Origin: Aurelia coerulea
Lineage: Eukaryota; Cnidaria; Scyphozoa; Semaeostomeae; Ulmaridae
Direction of reading: 5' to 3'
Length of the DNA stretch: 64,000 bases
Assembly (NCBI GenBank): GCA_039566865.1
Contig: CM076943.1
Coordinates: 34,356,663 to 34,420,662 of the forward strand
Below the pieces are notes generated by a model, which did no database searches, was not told where the DNA came from, and saw nothing but the letters and a program-made list of their open reading frames with translations. The position numbers were made by a program, and so were the translations under genes. The first letter of the stretch is position 1. Every line of letters begins with the position of its first letter. Of the stretch, positions 47,966 through 59,578 are shown one piece after another.

Positions 47966-48314
47966 CATAAAACAGTTCCAAATTCAATTGCAACTTCAAA
48001 AAACCGCTTTATTTGGCGAAAAATGCATTCATTCAAAAGAAAAGAGGTAACTCATAATTTTAGTTTCAACTCGCACTTTTGAGATTCCAACTCGCACTTT
48101 TGAGTTTCCAACTCGCACTTTTGAGTTTCCAATTCGCACTTTTGAGTTTGCAACTCGCAACTTAAGTGCAACTTGCAACTCGTAACTCGCATAATAAGTG
48201 CAACTCACAACTCGCTACTCGCAAAATAAGTGTAACTCGAAACTCGCAACTGCAACTCGCAACTCGCACTTTACCATATCACGAGGGGGGGGGGGGGCAG
48301 GTATTGAACATGAA

Positions 48315-48800
48315 GATTGTTATGGATCTTTTAAGAAACTCGTAAGAAACTCCGAGTACACGTATTTTCTTTATAAGAAACTCAACTCTCAGATTGCCAA
48401 AAAATTAAGAAACTCCAGTACTGGGAATATAATAACTAAGAAACTATTCATTTTGATAAAGGAAATCCTCGACATATTTTTACTTTACTTTCATTTTTTT
48501 CCTGTATCATGCTACTCATAAGGTACTTGAGTAATGTTTAAACATTGGAAAAGCTTATAAAACCTTGTTTTGAAATGTTCACGAGGGCACAGGTAATGAA
48601 CATGAAGATTGTTATGGAACCTCTAAGTAACTCGTAAGAAACTCTGAGTACTCAAAATTTGATAATTTTAAGAGACCCCCAGTACTGGCCCAAATTCTTA
48701 GAGTTTCTTATAAAAAAATACGTGTACTGAAAGGAAGTCTGATAATTTTAAGAAACTTCAAGTACTGGCTGAAATTATTGGTTTCTTATAAAGGAAATAC
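48315..48800 (-). repeat. Two adjacent copies of TTTATAAGAAACT-ended repeat (subfamily 1)
   Basis: 48320-48540 and 48590-48800 both start near GAACATGAAGATTGTTATGG and carry AGTACTGG next to GTTTCTTA or TAAGAAACT motifs. The first is the reverse complement of 3995-4190 and 20740-20945. Confidence 0.75.
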
Positions 48801-50464
48801 GTCCATGCGAAATTTCAGGAAATTTAGCAAAAATTAGATCGATCAGGACTGCAAACTTAAGTTCTTATTTGTAGAGATCATGGGGTCTTCATCAACAGAG
48901 GTTTATGGAAGAATCAGGAATTTTTATAATTTCCGATGAGGGCCCGTTGAAAGCTTTTCTTTGGGTTTTATAGAAATTTAAGCTTCTTCCACAAATTGCT
49001 GTTGTGAATGACAAGAATGATACCTCATAAACTCAAGTGATGTGAACTGACAGTAAATAAAGCCCTGAAAAGTTTGAATGTGAAGGAAAGAAATTTTTGA
49101 AAGCGTTGAATAAGATAAGAACCAATTTATCTCTAATCTATATTTATTATATGACATGGTCGGTACCGGTGGGGAAGAAAATGTCTTGCTAAAATCTGCT
49201 CGCCCCGAATGAAATTGTTGTAAAAATCCAACTTCCCCGTCACCCTTTCTTTTCCTTTTGATAAAAAATGTATCTACCCCGCACAATAGTTTACTAGATG
49301 AAGGGTTGAATCATGGTTGAATGAATGAATCGTTCTTGCTAACAACCGAAAAGGCAATTTTGCTTCATTTTATACACATCCATCCAAACATTTCTCATAT
49401 GGCATAATTTACAACTCAAAATGATAAATTGTATGTTTCAAACTTCATCTTGATCTATAATATGTTATTGCCCGTAAATGTCCGCTTTATAAAAACTGTC
49501 GACCTCTATGCAAAAGCTAGTTTGCAGTTTGCCCTGCCCATTAAATTTTTTGCACCGGCCATGTTAAAAAGTAAAATCTGCACCGTTCATTACTCCCATT
49601 TTTTTGTTACAAGACAGCTGCAGTCATAGTAAAAAATAACGTGGCAGGACAAGTGCGAAAAATGCAAGCAATTAAAGGCTTCGTTTTGGATTTGAGTTAT
49701 GGCTGAATTCTCAGTACCCGACATTACCTCACCTTGTAAAAAACAAACATAAAAAAAATTCGCTTCAATGACTTTGAAATAAATGTTATTTCTCTTGTGA
49801 AAGATTAAACTCTCGTTTCATGTTCATTAAATCGACCAGAAAAGCAAAATAACAATATTGGTAGGCGAAAGTTCTTGTGGACTTCGAGATTTTTCCACGG
49901 TAGGCCGTTCAGTAAAATTATTTAATAAAATGAGTAAAGATACATCCAAGACGAATGTTTTGTATAAAAAGGCAGCTTATCACGTAAACATTACCAGAAA
50001 AATAGCCAACATTTCTTCGATTCGATGGGGAAGGATATTTGTAGAAAAAAGGTCACTAAACCAACTTTATCCCGAAGACCCACATCACCACACTCCACCC
50101 TATCCAAGCGGATGACACCCAAGCGGATGAAAATGAAATGCAAGCTGATGAAATGAAATCCAAGAGAATAAAATTCTAGAGGATGAAATCATCATTTGAG
50201 CGCAGCCAGGACACGCAAAGAGGGTCGCACGTAGCACTGTAACTACTCTTGTGTGTACTTGTAAAAATGACAGAATCAGGAGGATCATCCACAGAACAGG
50301 GAGGTGGGAGGGTAATTAATATGATTTTGGTGGTGGAGAGATGTAAGTACGGCGGGATGTACTGCCCAAATATATTACTTTCAACATTTTTCACAGAAGC
50401 ATGGGTCCAGTTATTTTGAAAATTGGCATGGAAAAGTCTTGTGCACGTTTTCTTTGTAAGTTTT

Positions 50465-51478
50465 ATTTATTTTTTCTCAGTGACTCTCTCTCTGTCTCTT
50501 CAGTACTAAAATACCTGGTTCACCCGAATCACCCAGACCACCTACTTTCTGCAGCCGTCGATAAATTTATTTTTTCTCAGTGGCTTTCTCTCTGTCTTTT
50601 CAGTACTAAAATATCTGGTTCACCCGAATCACCCAGATCACCCACTTTCTCCAGCCAGTCGACAAATATGTTTTTTCTCAGTGACTCTCTCTGTGTGTCT
50701 TCAGTACTAAAATACCTGGTTCACCCGAATCACCCAGATCACCCACTTTCTCCAGCCAGTCGACAAATTTATTTTTTCTCAGTGGCTTTCTCTCTGTCTT
50801 TTCAGTACTAAAATACCTGGTTCACCCAAATCACCCAGATCACCCACTTTCTCCAGCCAGTCGACAAATTTATTTTTTATCAGTGACTCTCTCTCTGTCT
50901 CTTCAGTACTAAAATGCCTGGTTCACCCGAATCACCCAGATCACCCACTTTCTCCAGCCAGTCGACAAATTTATTTTTTCTCAGTGACTCTCTCTGTGTC
51001 TCTTCAGTACTAAAATCCCTGGTTCACCCGAATCACCCAGATCACCCACTTTCTGCAGCCAGTCGATAAGTTTATTTTTTCTCAGTGACTCTTTCTATGT
51101 CTCTTCAGTACTAAAATGCCTTGTTCACCCGAATCACCCGGATCACCCACTTTCTGCAGCCAGTCGACCAATTTATTTTTTCTCAGTGACTCTTTCTATG
51201 TCTCTTCAGTACTAAAATACCTGGTTCACCCGAATCACCCAGATCACCCACTTTCTGCAGCCAGTCGATACGTTTATTTTTTCTCAGTGACTCTTTCTAT
51301 GTCTCTTCAGTACTAAAATACCTGGTTCACCCGAATCACCCAGATCACCCACTTTCTGCAGCCAGTCGATACGTTATTTTTTCTCAGTTACTCTTTTAAT
51401 GTCTCTTCAGTTCTAAAATGCCTGGTTCACCCGAATCACCCGGATCACCCACATTCTGCAGCCAGTCGACAAATTTAT
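50465..51478 (-). repeat. About 101-bp satellite, about 10 copies, inverted relative to 41622-42488
   Basis: Units read TTTTTTCTCAGTGACTCTCT, TCAGTACTAAAATACCTGGT and CACCCGAATCACCCAGATCA, the reverse complement of the left array. Spacing is about 101 bp. Long frames across it are repeat artefacts. Confidence 0.95.
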
Positions 51479-51624
51479 TTCAATTTAAAATCAAATTGAG
51501 TCAATTATAATAAAATTCATCCTTAGATAAAATTCATTCTCTGATAAAAGTCTATCCCATGCGGAAATTCATTCTCTGATACATCGAGGGTCTGCCGCAT
51601 GCACGCGCCTTCGCATTCCGGAAA

Positions 51625-51905
51625 AGAAAGATTTGGTTTCAGAAAGAAAGATATGGTTTGTATTTTTGAAGAAGAATTTTGGCTTCTAAAACAATTATTT
51701 TTGTTTCTTAAAAAAGAAGTTTGGTTTCTAAAAGAAAAAATTGATTTTGAAAAGAAAGATTTGCTTTTGAAGATAAAAAGATTTGATTTTGAAAGGAAAG
51801 ATTTGATTTTGAAAAGAAAGATTTGGTTTTGAAAAGAAAAAAGTGGTTTTGAAAAAGAAAGATTTGGTTTTGAAAAAGAAAGATTTGGTTTGACTTGTTG
51901 GCCAC
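51625..51905. repeat. Purine-rich tandem array (GAAAGATTTGGTTTTGAAAA)
   Basis: Irregular 18-27-bp units just outside the right inverted end. The minus strand reads as Phe/Ser/Gln/Asn-rich protein (SFQNQIFLF), which is a consequence of the repeat. Confidence 0.85.
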
Positions 51906-53529
51906 CGTAGATACCAGCCATGACTGCATAGGGGGGAAAGAACCGAAATTTTCTGACTATAAAACTATCAACAACAACAGTAACAACAACAGTTGTAGAA
52001 ACATGAGTGAACTCATTTCTCAGTAACTAGAATTTAGCCATATTTCGCAATCTAAACTTGCAATCCACACAATTAGTAACCATTGATCAAAATATGCCAT
52101 AAATTCAATGATTCCTGTCAGAATTTATCTTTAAACGGTCATGAATTCATGCTTTTTTGAATCATTTCTCTTAAAAATCTTCTAAAGATAGTCATTTAGC
52201 ACACAAAAATCTGACAAGAGAGCAAAATGTACCCCCCCCCCCCCCCAACTGGCTTCGGCCCTGAATATAGTAGAAGAATTTGATCTAGTACCCAGGCCCT
52301 TTATATATAGATAATGAGTTTATCTACATCAGAAATGCGTGAATCAAGGTACTAAAATAAAATGGACTGACTCTTTTATGTACGCTGTAATGTACTTGAT
52401 CACAGTTGTGACCGTTAATACTTTTCAATGTTATAAGAAAGGCAAAAAAGGCAGGAGTGAAAACAACAAGAAAAAGGCCGAAGTTTTTGGGTCAAATATT
52501 GCTCCTCCTTGATGGTCTCTGTGTTTAAAGATTGCCGAAAGGATAGTTAATAAAGGAAAGAATTGATTATGGCATCAAATAAGAATCATGAATTTCTTAC
52601 CTGTTTTCCTTTCTGTTGAATCTTGGCTTTTCTTGAGCTTAGACAAGAAGGAGAGGGAATGCTAAGATTTCAAGTTGTAAAAAGGTATCATTCTTTGATA
52701 AAGACATGGGAGACATACGTCATTGTAGATATAAGAATTCCTAATATCAGACTAGTTTCTCCGTCCTCTTGTGCGGTTACTTGCATTTTCACGCAGAACG
52801 ACATCACATACCTTAAAGGTATGCAGGACTAGAGCCTATTTCTAGACATTAGGCTTCGCATTTTCCTAAAGATTTTCTAATGCCAATGTGCTTTTCTAAA
52901 ATGACTCTCCGTAGGAATGAAAGAAGCTTAACTTACGTGTCTTTTGGGCGTCCATAAAAGCCTTGACAGGATATTTCGAAGCCATTGTTTCTTCAGTTTT
53001 TATGACCAATATTTCTCTTGGGTGACCGAGATGTTGCTGATACAAGTTGAAAGACTGACTTTTGGCGCCCAATTCAATACTCGTGACATCATCCATTCAG
53101 TTGGAAATTCATATTTGCCATTGTGAAGATTAGAAATTGAAATTTAAGGCCTTTCTCGAAATCTTCAATAAAGGAATTGAGAATTCAGGAGGAAGGCCAG
53201 TTATCACAAAAGTTTCAAGTCAATAAAAATCTACCCTTCTCAATCTTTTTGACTGATTTCGAGAAATTATAACATCAACTCTGTGAAAACTGTGGTCGAC
53301 ATGTATGGAACGCCATTTGCACAAAAATGACATAATGTATGTATGTATGTTTAAATTCACCACAAAATTAAAAATTTACAATTTGAAAATACTACAGAGT
53401 AATTAAAGTACGTAAATTTACATAACAATACATTAAATATAAATTAAGAAACACCCCTAATCATAGTGGCAGGGATAGCATTAAAAGATCGAGTTGACCT
53501 TATTTCCGTAATGGTCCCCTTAGAGGTGG
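51906..53529. other. No gene seen; C-run and ATGT microsatellite
   Basis: A run of about 17 C lies at 52231-52247, typical of the end of an unrecognised small element. TATG repeats lie at 53336-53349. No coding domain. Confidence 0.5.
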
Positions 53530-54647
53530 TTGTAAAAAAATATATATATATAAATATATATATCTTTATGTTCTTTTCAATAAAGACTGAATACTGAGTG
53601 TGAGAGAGGACGTGGTTTTAGTAGAACACATATACGTCGTTTTCCTCTCTCTGTATATTTTGGAAAAAATTTTCTTTGATTTTGTGCTTAAAAGAGTTTA
53701 TATTAGTTATGGATTTTAAGTCAGAAGATTGGCTATTCCATATTTTCGGTCCCAAGTACGACAGGCATTTTTGGCCAGTGTTACTTTTGCGGAAAGGAAG
53801 GTTTAATTTAAACTTGGACCTTCGTGTCACTCGGCTTTGGTCAATTGGGTGGAATATTTCGTCAGTATAAGCTGGAGCTGTTCCCTTGAAAAATTTCATT
53901 ATATTTACACATGTATGTTGATCAACTCTGTTCTTTGTCGGAAGCCAATTTATGGCTTTGAATTCTGCAGCCCTAACATGTATTGTGTTGTTTAAATGCA
54001 GATAGAAGCGAATGCATTTGTTCTGGGCTGATTGGATTTTTTTGGACAACCTTTTATTCAACATCGGGAACCATGAGGTGCATGCGTAATCGAAGTGGGG
54101 TTGGATAAGAGCATTTAAAAGCAATCTACGAAGGGAGTTATCCAGAAAGCTTTGTTTTCTATATAGGAATTTCAGCTTGCCATTTATTTTTCCAAGCATT
54201 TTGGTTGCCATTGATTCCCCAGAGAGATTTTCTTCCAGAATACATCCAAGATATGTGACCTTTGAGTGTTGTTTTATCTCTATTTCGCCTCTCCTGATGT
54301 CAAGCTTTTTTAAGTTTTTGCCTCTATTTCGGCTGAAAAGAATGGATTTGGTTTTGTCTTCTCCAAAATGGATGCTTAATTTGTTTTCCAAAAACCAATC
54401 ACATAAAGAGTTGAAGTTTCTATTCAAGGTGGTATTTATTTTTTCAATGTCTTTGTCTCGAAATATTAAGCAGGAATCATCTGCGTACAGCAGTAAGTCA
54501 CAGTCAACTGCCCGCGCCATGTCGTTCACGTACAGGAGGAAAATGAGTGGACCAAGAATTGACCCCTGAGGAACTCCACATGACAAATTGCCAGGGTTTG
54601 AATATTCTTTTCCAATATTTACAGAAAATGATCGGTCCTGGATGGAA
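53530..54647 (-). pseudogene. 5'-truncated non-LTR reverse transcriptase fragment
   Basis: The minus-strand frame begins at about 54647 (IQDRSFSVNIG) and runs without a break to the stop at 53618. It includes CGVPQGSILGPLIFLLYVNDM, the YADDSCLIF active site near 54500, TYLGCILE, the QPHFDYACTSWFP thumb region, INWLPTKNRV and PFRKSNTGQKCLSYLGPKIWNS. It lacks the endonuclease and the first catalytic Asp block. The 3' UTR ends in a TA-rich microsatellite (53536-53565), a normal LINE tail. The 5' edge abuts the palindromic array exactly, so truncation or a later insertion happened there. Confidence 0.88.
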
Positions 54648-54810
54648 TAATATAGGATTATGTTACATAAACCTATATTATGTGCACATAAACTAGGATT
54701 ATGTACATAAACTATGATTATGTCGACATAATATAGGTTTATGTAACATAATCCTAGTTTATGTGCACATAATATGGGTTATCGGGACATAAACCTATAT
54801 TATGTAGTGA
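54648..54810. repeat. Palindromic TTATGTGCACATAA-type array, left part
   Basis: Alternating units AATATAGGTTTATG and CATAATCCTAGTTTATG are separated by self-complementary TTATGTGCACATAA, TTATGTCGACATAA or TTATGTACATAA. The same array resumes at 57818-57925 on the other side of the split-repeat element. Confidence 0.85.
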
Positions 54811-57800
54811 TAAATGGCAGTTAGACGCTAGTTTAACTGGAGTTAATACCTCCCCGGAGGAGCGTGGTCGTTATTTTTTTAGCAGTACATTCTGCGACCT
54901 TTTTGGTTAGCCTGGGATCACGTGGTGCCCGTGGGCGTATTTTACATGCTGGGTAGGCAGCATTTCCTCATACCGTTATTGTGATCCTACGTAGTAAGTT
55001 GGAAATTTCGCTATCGCTGTTCGAAGTTTGTTTATTTTCCTGAAGGCTATTTGCTGCTATTGCTAGGATCAAGGTTATGTACTATTAATGTCTATTTTGT
55101 TTTTTTTCTGGAAATCTTTGACAGTTTGTCGGCTTTGGAGCAAGAGAAGCAAGACCCGGAAACCACACCTACACCAAGTGATGATAAAACGTTCGGTAAA
55201 GCAGAAGCATTACAACGTTTCGAACATCTGAACAGTTCTTCTCGGTTCTTTGCGTCAACTGACGCCGTCTTCTGCCTTCCCAACCAAGTGAGGGCTAATC
55301 TGCGTATTTGTTGTTGACATAACATTATGTATGTCTAGGGTTGAAGGCCATATTTTGGTTTGTTCCCAGGTATGTTGTTTCATTTCAATTTCTCAATGTG
55401 AATATTCTTTATTGGCTATTTAGGCCATGTTTTTTGCGTGGCCGTTGTGGTCTGAAGTAGTTGGCTCCGTGAGCCGTTGGCTTCATTGCCGTACCGTATT
55501 ATTGATTCGTTGTTGGCCCTGGGCCGTTTGGCCTTTTCTTGGCCTCTTCAACTTGTTGATAAATGTTTGGCTCCGCGAGCCGTTGGCTTCATCGCCGTGC
55601 TGTATTATTGATTCATTACGAGCCCCGAGCCGTATGCCTTTTTTTTTGGACCCTTCAGCTTGTTGATCATTGTTTGGCTCCGCGAGCCGTTGGCCACATC
55701 GCCGTACTGTATTATTGATGCGTTACTAGCCCTGAGCCGTATGGCTTTTGGCCTCTTCAACTTGTTGATTAGTGTTTGGCTCCGCGAGCCGTTGGCCACA
55801 TCGCCGTACTGTATTATTATGCGTTACTTTACCTGAGCCGTATGGCTTTTGGCCTCTTCAGCTTGTTGATTAGTGTTTGGCTCCGCGAGCCGTTGGCTAT
55901 ATGCCGTGCTTATATTTACCATTTGCTATCCAGGCCCAAGCCGTGTATTACTTTGGCCGCTTAACTGAACTGCATTTCTTTTCGGGGGCCGTTAGCTAGT
56001 TGCTCTTTATTTATCGGCTCATTTAATGACCTTGTGCCGTGTGGTTTTTGGTTGCCTACATCAACAGACGCCGTCTTCTGACTCTCCAACCAGGCGAAGA
56101 GGGCTAACTGCGTATTTGTTGTTGACATGACATTATGCCTTAGGCCATATTTTGGTTTGTTCCCGGGTATGTTGTTTTCAATATCCCCTGGTATTGGCTT
56201 TGCTGCCGTCTTGATTTGTTGCCTCTTTGCAGGCTGGTTTTGTTTTAATTTCATGCCTCATAGATCATGCTGTTTCTTTCATAACGTGATCAATTGCTTA
56301 GTTTGATTACTGGTATTGTTTTTGCAGTTTCAATTTCTAAAAAAGAAAACTAATTAACGAATACACCCAAATTGCATGTTACGTCATACATGCGTTGCGG
56401 TGACGTGAATATTCTTATTGGTTATTCTCTTCGTTTGCGGTTCATTCAAAATCATTGGGCCATAGTTTTTTTTGCGTGGCCGTTTTGGCTGAATAAGCCA
56501 AATTTGTTTGAAGTAGTTGGCTCCGCGAGCCGTTGGCGTCATCGCCATGCTGTATTGTTCGTTACTGGCCCTGAGCCGTATGGCTTTTTGGCCTCTTATT
56601 GTTGGCAAGTGTTTAGCTCCGCGAGCGAGCCGTTGGCTGTATGCCGTGCTTATGTTTATCATTTTGCTATCCAGGCCCAAAGTCGTGTAGTAGTTGGCCG
56701 TTTACTCAAACGGCGTTTCTGTTCGGGGACCGTTGGCTAGCTGTCATTTATTTACGTATTTACCTCAGCGCAGCGTGCCGTTGACACCCTTGGCGATATT
56801 GCCGTGTATCTATTTATTGTTTCCTCATCTGGTGCAAGCTGCTGTGTGATATTTAGCCGCTCAACTACTTTGCATTGTTTTGTAAGTGCTTGGCTCTGCG
56901 AGCCTGTGGCTATTTGCCACGTTTCTGTTCTATTTGGCCATCCAGCCGTTGTACGTGCCTCAGTGTTTCGGTTTCTGGATATCTAAGGTGGCCCTTAGGC
57001 CGTACACATTGGTGCATTTAAGCTCCAATCTGGTTTTTATAGTTTCTGGCTCATTGATCTATCATTCTAAACTTTTCTCTCATTTTTCAAATCTTTTCTC
57101 TCCTTTCAATTATGTTCGAGACTGGGAGGTTTTTTGGTATGGAAGGGAGGTTTGGTAAGTAGTAGGTCAGTGATTGGGTGGGAACACTGCGTGTTCTGTG
57201 GCCGAAAATGGTTTTCATGTCCAATCACCGACCTTAAAATGTGATATTCTTCAGGCAGTCGGGCTGGCGTAACAATGCCCACTTCCTGAAAGGGGGTTTC
57301 CCTGGGGGTGGTTTAGGGGAGAGTATTAAATGGCAGTTAGACGCTAGTTTAACTGGAGTTAATACCTCCCCGGAGGAGCGTGGTCGTTATTTTTTTAGCA
57401 GTACATTCTGCGACCTTTTTGGTTAGCCTGGGATCACGTGGTGCCCGTGGGCGTATTTTACATGCTGGGTAGGCAGCATTTCCTCATACCGTTATTGTGA
57501 TCCTACGTAGCAAGTTGGAAATTTCGCTATCGCTGTTCGAAGTTTGTTTATTTTCCCCACCCTCCCAGTCCCTCCTAGTTTTTCTTTTTCTTCTGCCTGT
57601 TATAATCTGCCTTGCTTGTTTTCATTCTGCCTATTTCCAATCTCATTTTCCACAGAATTCTCTGTGGGACAGGTGCGTTGGTCCGTTTGCCGAAAATGGT
57701 TTTCATGTCCAATCACCGACCTTAAAATGTGATATTCTTCAGGCAGTCGGGCTGGCGTAACAATGCCCACTTCCTGAAAGGGGGTTTCCCTGGGGGTGGT

Positions 57801-57817
57801 TTAGGGGAGAGTATTAA
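54811..57817. mobile_element. 3.0-kb element with A...B-A-B direct repeats (Ngaro/DIRS-like, non-autonomous)
   Basis: A1 is 54811-55041 and A2 57327-57557, with one difference (T/C at 55002 against 57518). B1 is 57201-57329 and B2 57689-57817, apparently identical. Order A1, 2.2 kb, B1-A2, 130 bp, B2 is the split direct repeat plan of Ngaro-type tyrosine-recombinase retrotransposons. No RT, RNase H or recombinase is present. The interior has one exon-like segment (about 55127-55296) and GCCGT-rich repeats. An alternative is two head-to-tail copies of one element, the second with a large internal deletion. TTAATACCTCCCC near 54845 and GGGGAGAGTATTAA at 57329 would then be TIRs. Confidence 0.6.
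55440..56960. repeat. GCCGT-rich repeats (GGCTCCGCGAGCCGTTGGC)
   Basis: About eight copies of GGCTCCGCGAGCCGTTGGC (a small perfect hairpin) recur roughly every 100 bp between 55458 and 55880, then at 56519, 56615 and 56890. A larger duplication pairs about 55256-55480 with 56063-56200 and 56458-56600. No open frame of note. Confidence 0.85.
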
Positions 57818-57925
57818 CCTACATTATGTGCACATAATATAGGTTTATGTACATAATCCTAGTTTATGTGCACATAATATAGGTTTATGTACATAATCCT
57901 AGTTTATGTCGACATAATAAGGGTT
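57818..57925. repeat. Palindromic TTATGTGCACATAA-type array, right part
   Basis: The same units as 54648-54810, including two direct copies of a roughly 50-bp segment. Confidence 0.85.
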
Positions 57926-57973
57926 CGAGCACATAATTGCTGCGATTAGCAGCCATTTAGACGAGTTTGAATC

Positions 57974-58324
57974 CCGGGGGGGTACTTCATTGTTAAGTTG
58001 TACTGGACGTGCCGCTCATATGGATGGGTTTTTTCATCCGAAATTCTCTACATATGGGTCTGTTTTTAACCACAATTCTGGTAGATGGGTAGTTCTTTGA
58101 GAATTTTCTTATCAATCGGCCCCATAATGATAATCCACGCAAAAAAACTGAAATTTTCCTTTGTTTCAAATCGACAAATTCATACACATGGGTCAAAAAT
58201 TTCCTGATATTCATGCAAATGGGCTGGAGATTTTTGAATATTCTGTCATACGAATGGGCCCTTTTCTCAAAGTCCAGATTCAGGTCGAATCATGTTGACA
58301 ATGAAGTACCCCCCCCCCCCCGGG
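57974..58324. mobile_element. 351-bp miniature inverted-repeat element with 9-bp TSD
   Basis: The ends CGGGGGGGTACTTCATTGT and CAATGAAGTACCCCC pair. GTTTGAATC is duplicated at 57965-57973 and 58325-58333. The interior repeats an ATGGGT-containing motif every 30-45 bp. No coding sequence. Confidence 0.82.
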
Positions 58325-58333
58325 GTTTGAATC

Positions 58334-59181
58334 TGAAATTTGGGCGATGTGTGGCGGATTCTATGGGCAGATCCAAACAAAAGAACAAGCAGACAATCGT
58401 AGACAATATGTAGACTCATTGGTGCTTGTGATTGGATGGAACAACAAAGATGGATTTGACAGAGCAACTACAACAACAGGTTCTTACGTTGCTTGCTGAC
58501 TCATTGCAGCGCAGCCCCGCGCGCGCGCAGTCAATTTTGTTTCAGGGAAGCAGTGGAAGCTATGTACTCTCGCTATTTTTACCTCCCCTCGTTTTTCGGC
58601 GAGAGAGACTTGTAGCAAGTCCATGAATGATGGCAAAGCAAAACATGAACAAGAACTGCAGTGCGTCATTCGAATGGTATTTATACCTGCAGCGTTATTT
58701 TGGCAATCAAATTAAAGCAATTATGACCACAGTCAAATTCAATCAGGTGGTTGTAATTGCAATTAAACAATGCTCGAATCTTGAATGACAGTTTCGCCAT
58801 CGTTTTGATTGGCAAAGGTATGCAAGGATACTTCAGCATGCCTCATTACACTTGCATAATCAAACAACATTACTTGAATCTGCAATGTGTAGGCTACAAT
58901 CATTTATTGTTTTTTTACCCCATCAAAGACAATAATAACTTATCAACTAATCAAATGTCAGCTAATCAAATCTGTTGTAGCTGCATGGCTACAATCAAGA
59001 TCAGAGCAGAACATGTAGCCAATTAGCCAAGCATAAACACTCTAGCCTTTGAACAGGCGATAAACATGTGAGATGCAGAGCAGGTAAACAAAAATGTTGC
59101 TGCATGGTCTGAGTGCAAGATGTAATGTTTGAACTAAGAGTGATATCATATTAACTTGCACTGGATGTTGAGTCATGCTAA
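58334..59181. other. No gene seen
   Basis: A GCGCGCGCGC tract lies at about 58518-58527. Short open frames have no recognisable domain. Confidence 0.45.
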
Positions 59182-59578
59182 TACCCCCAATTCATACTGA
59201 CAAAGTTAAACAAGCTTTGTCGAAACCACGTTAAATTTCAACCAATCAAGCGCATTAAAGGCCCTTTACATGAGAAATTTCAACCCGGGTTGAGTTGAAC
59301 ACGGGTTGAGTTTCAACTCGGTTGACGGTGTAAGCCTTCATCGCGTCATTCAAATTTTTGAATGGGGCTCACATTCCTTCTTCTATTGTTTGCAACCATG
59401 TGACCTAATCTCAACCCGTGTTGAGATTCCATGTAAACACAAGGCAAACTAAGCAATGCTTTTAAAACTAACTCAACCCGTGTTGAAACTCAACATGGGT
59501 TGAAATTTCTCATGTAAAGGGCCTCTTAGATTTGTTGCATTGACCAATTAGAATTAACTTGTCGGTGTGAATTGGGTA
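59182..59578. mobile_element. Inverted-repeat element hosting a second one
   Basis: TACCCCCAATTCATACTGAC at 59182 pairs with GTCGGTGTGAATTGGGTA ending at 59578. The middle is occupied by the element at 59258-59525. A third partial copy of one end (CACTTAACTTTGTTAA) lies near 59745. Confidence 0.6.
59258..59525. mobile_element. 268-bp miniature element (Harbinger-like?)
   Basis: The ends AGGCCCTTTACATGAGAAAT and ATTTCTCATGTAAAGGGCCT pair perfectly. Flanking TTA at 59255-59257 and 59526-59528 suggests a 3-bp TSD as in PIF/Harbinger. The interior has repeated CAACCCGTGTTGA palindromes. No coding sequence. Confidence 0.78.

Larger units (their letters stand above)
44668..48297. repeat. Region bounded by inverted AACTCGCACTTT repeats
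   Basis: GGTAAAGTGCGAGTTGCGAG near 44675 is mirrored by CTCGCAACTCGCACTTTACC near 48256. The right side is a 21-bp tandem array (CAACTCGCACTTTTGAGTTTC and variants, about 48066-48275). G-runs lie just outside on both sides. A further single inverted unit lies near 45395-45435. The RT gene lies between. Confidence 0.65.
41495..51603. mobile_element. 10-kb structure with satellite-array inverted ends (foldback-like)
   Basis: Left 41495-42488 and right 50465-51603 are inverted copies. The outermost segment (CCCTCGATGTATCAGAGAAT, GACTTTTATCA, GAATTTTATCTAA) is unique sequence; next comes an array of a ~101-bp satellite in opposite orientation. This matches the plan of foldback elements, whose long inverted ends are made of tandem repeats. 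The 8-kb middle contains a piggyBac-like element, an RT gene and other repeats but no recognised transposase. Target duplication is not clear. Confidence 0.6.

Noticed and set aside
50401..51316. Open frames through the satellite (ProAspHis-rich translations)
   Set aside because: They follow the ~101-bp tandem repeat; the period is not a multiple of three and frames change between units.
51523..51921. Phe/Gln/Ser-rich minus-strand frame
   Set aside because: Product of translating a GAAAGATTTGGTTTTG-type tandem repeat; no start context or domain.
54811..57557. A1 and A2 considered as ordinary LTRs
   Set aside because: No TG...CA ends, no primer-binding site or polypurine tract, and the extra B repeats do not fit an LTR element.
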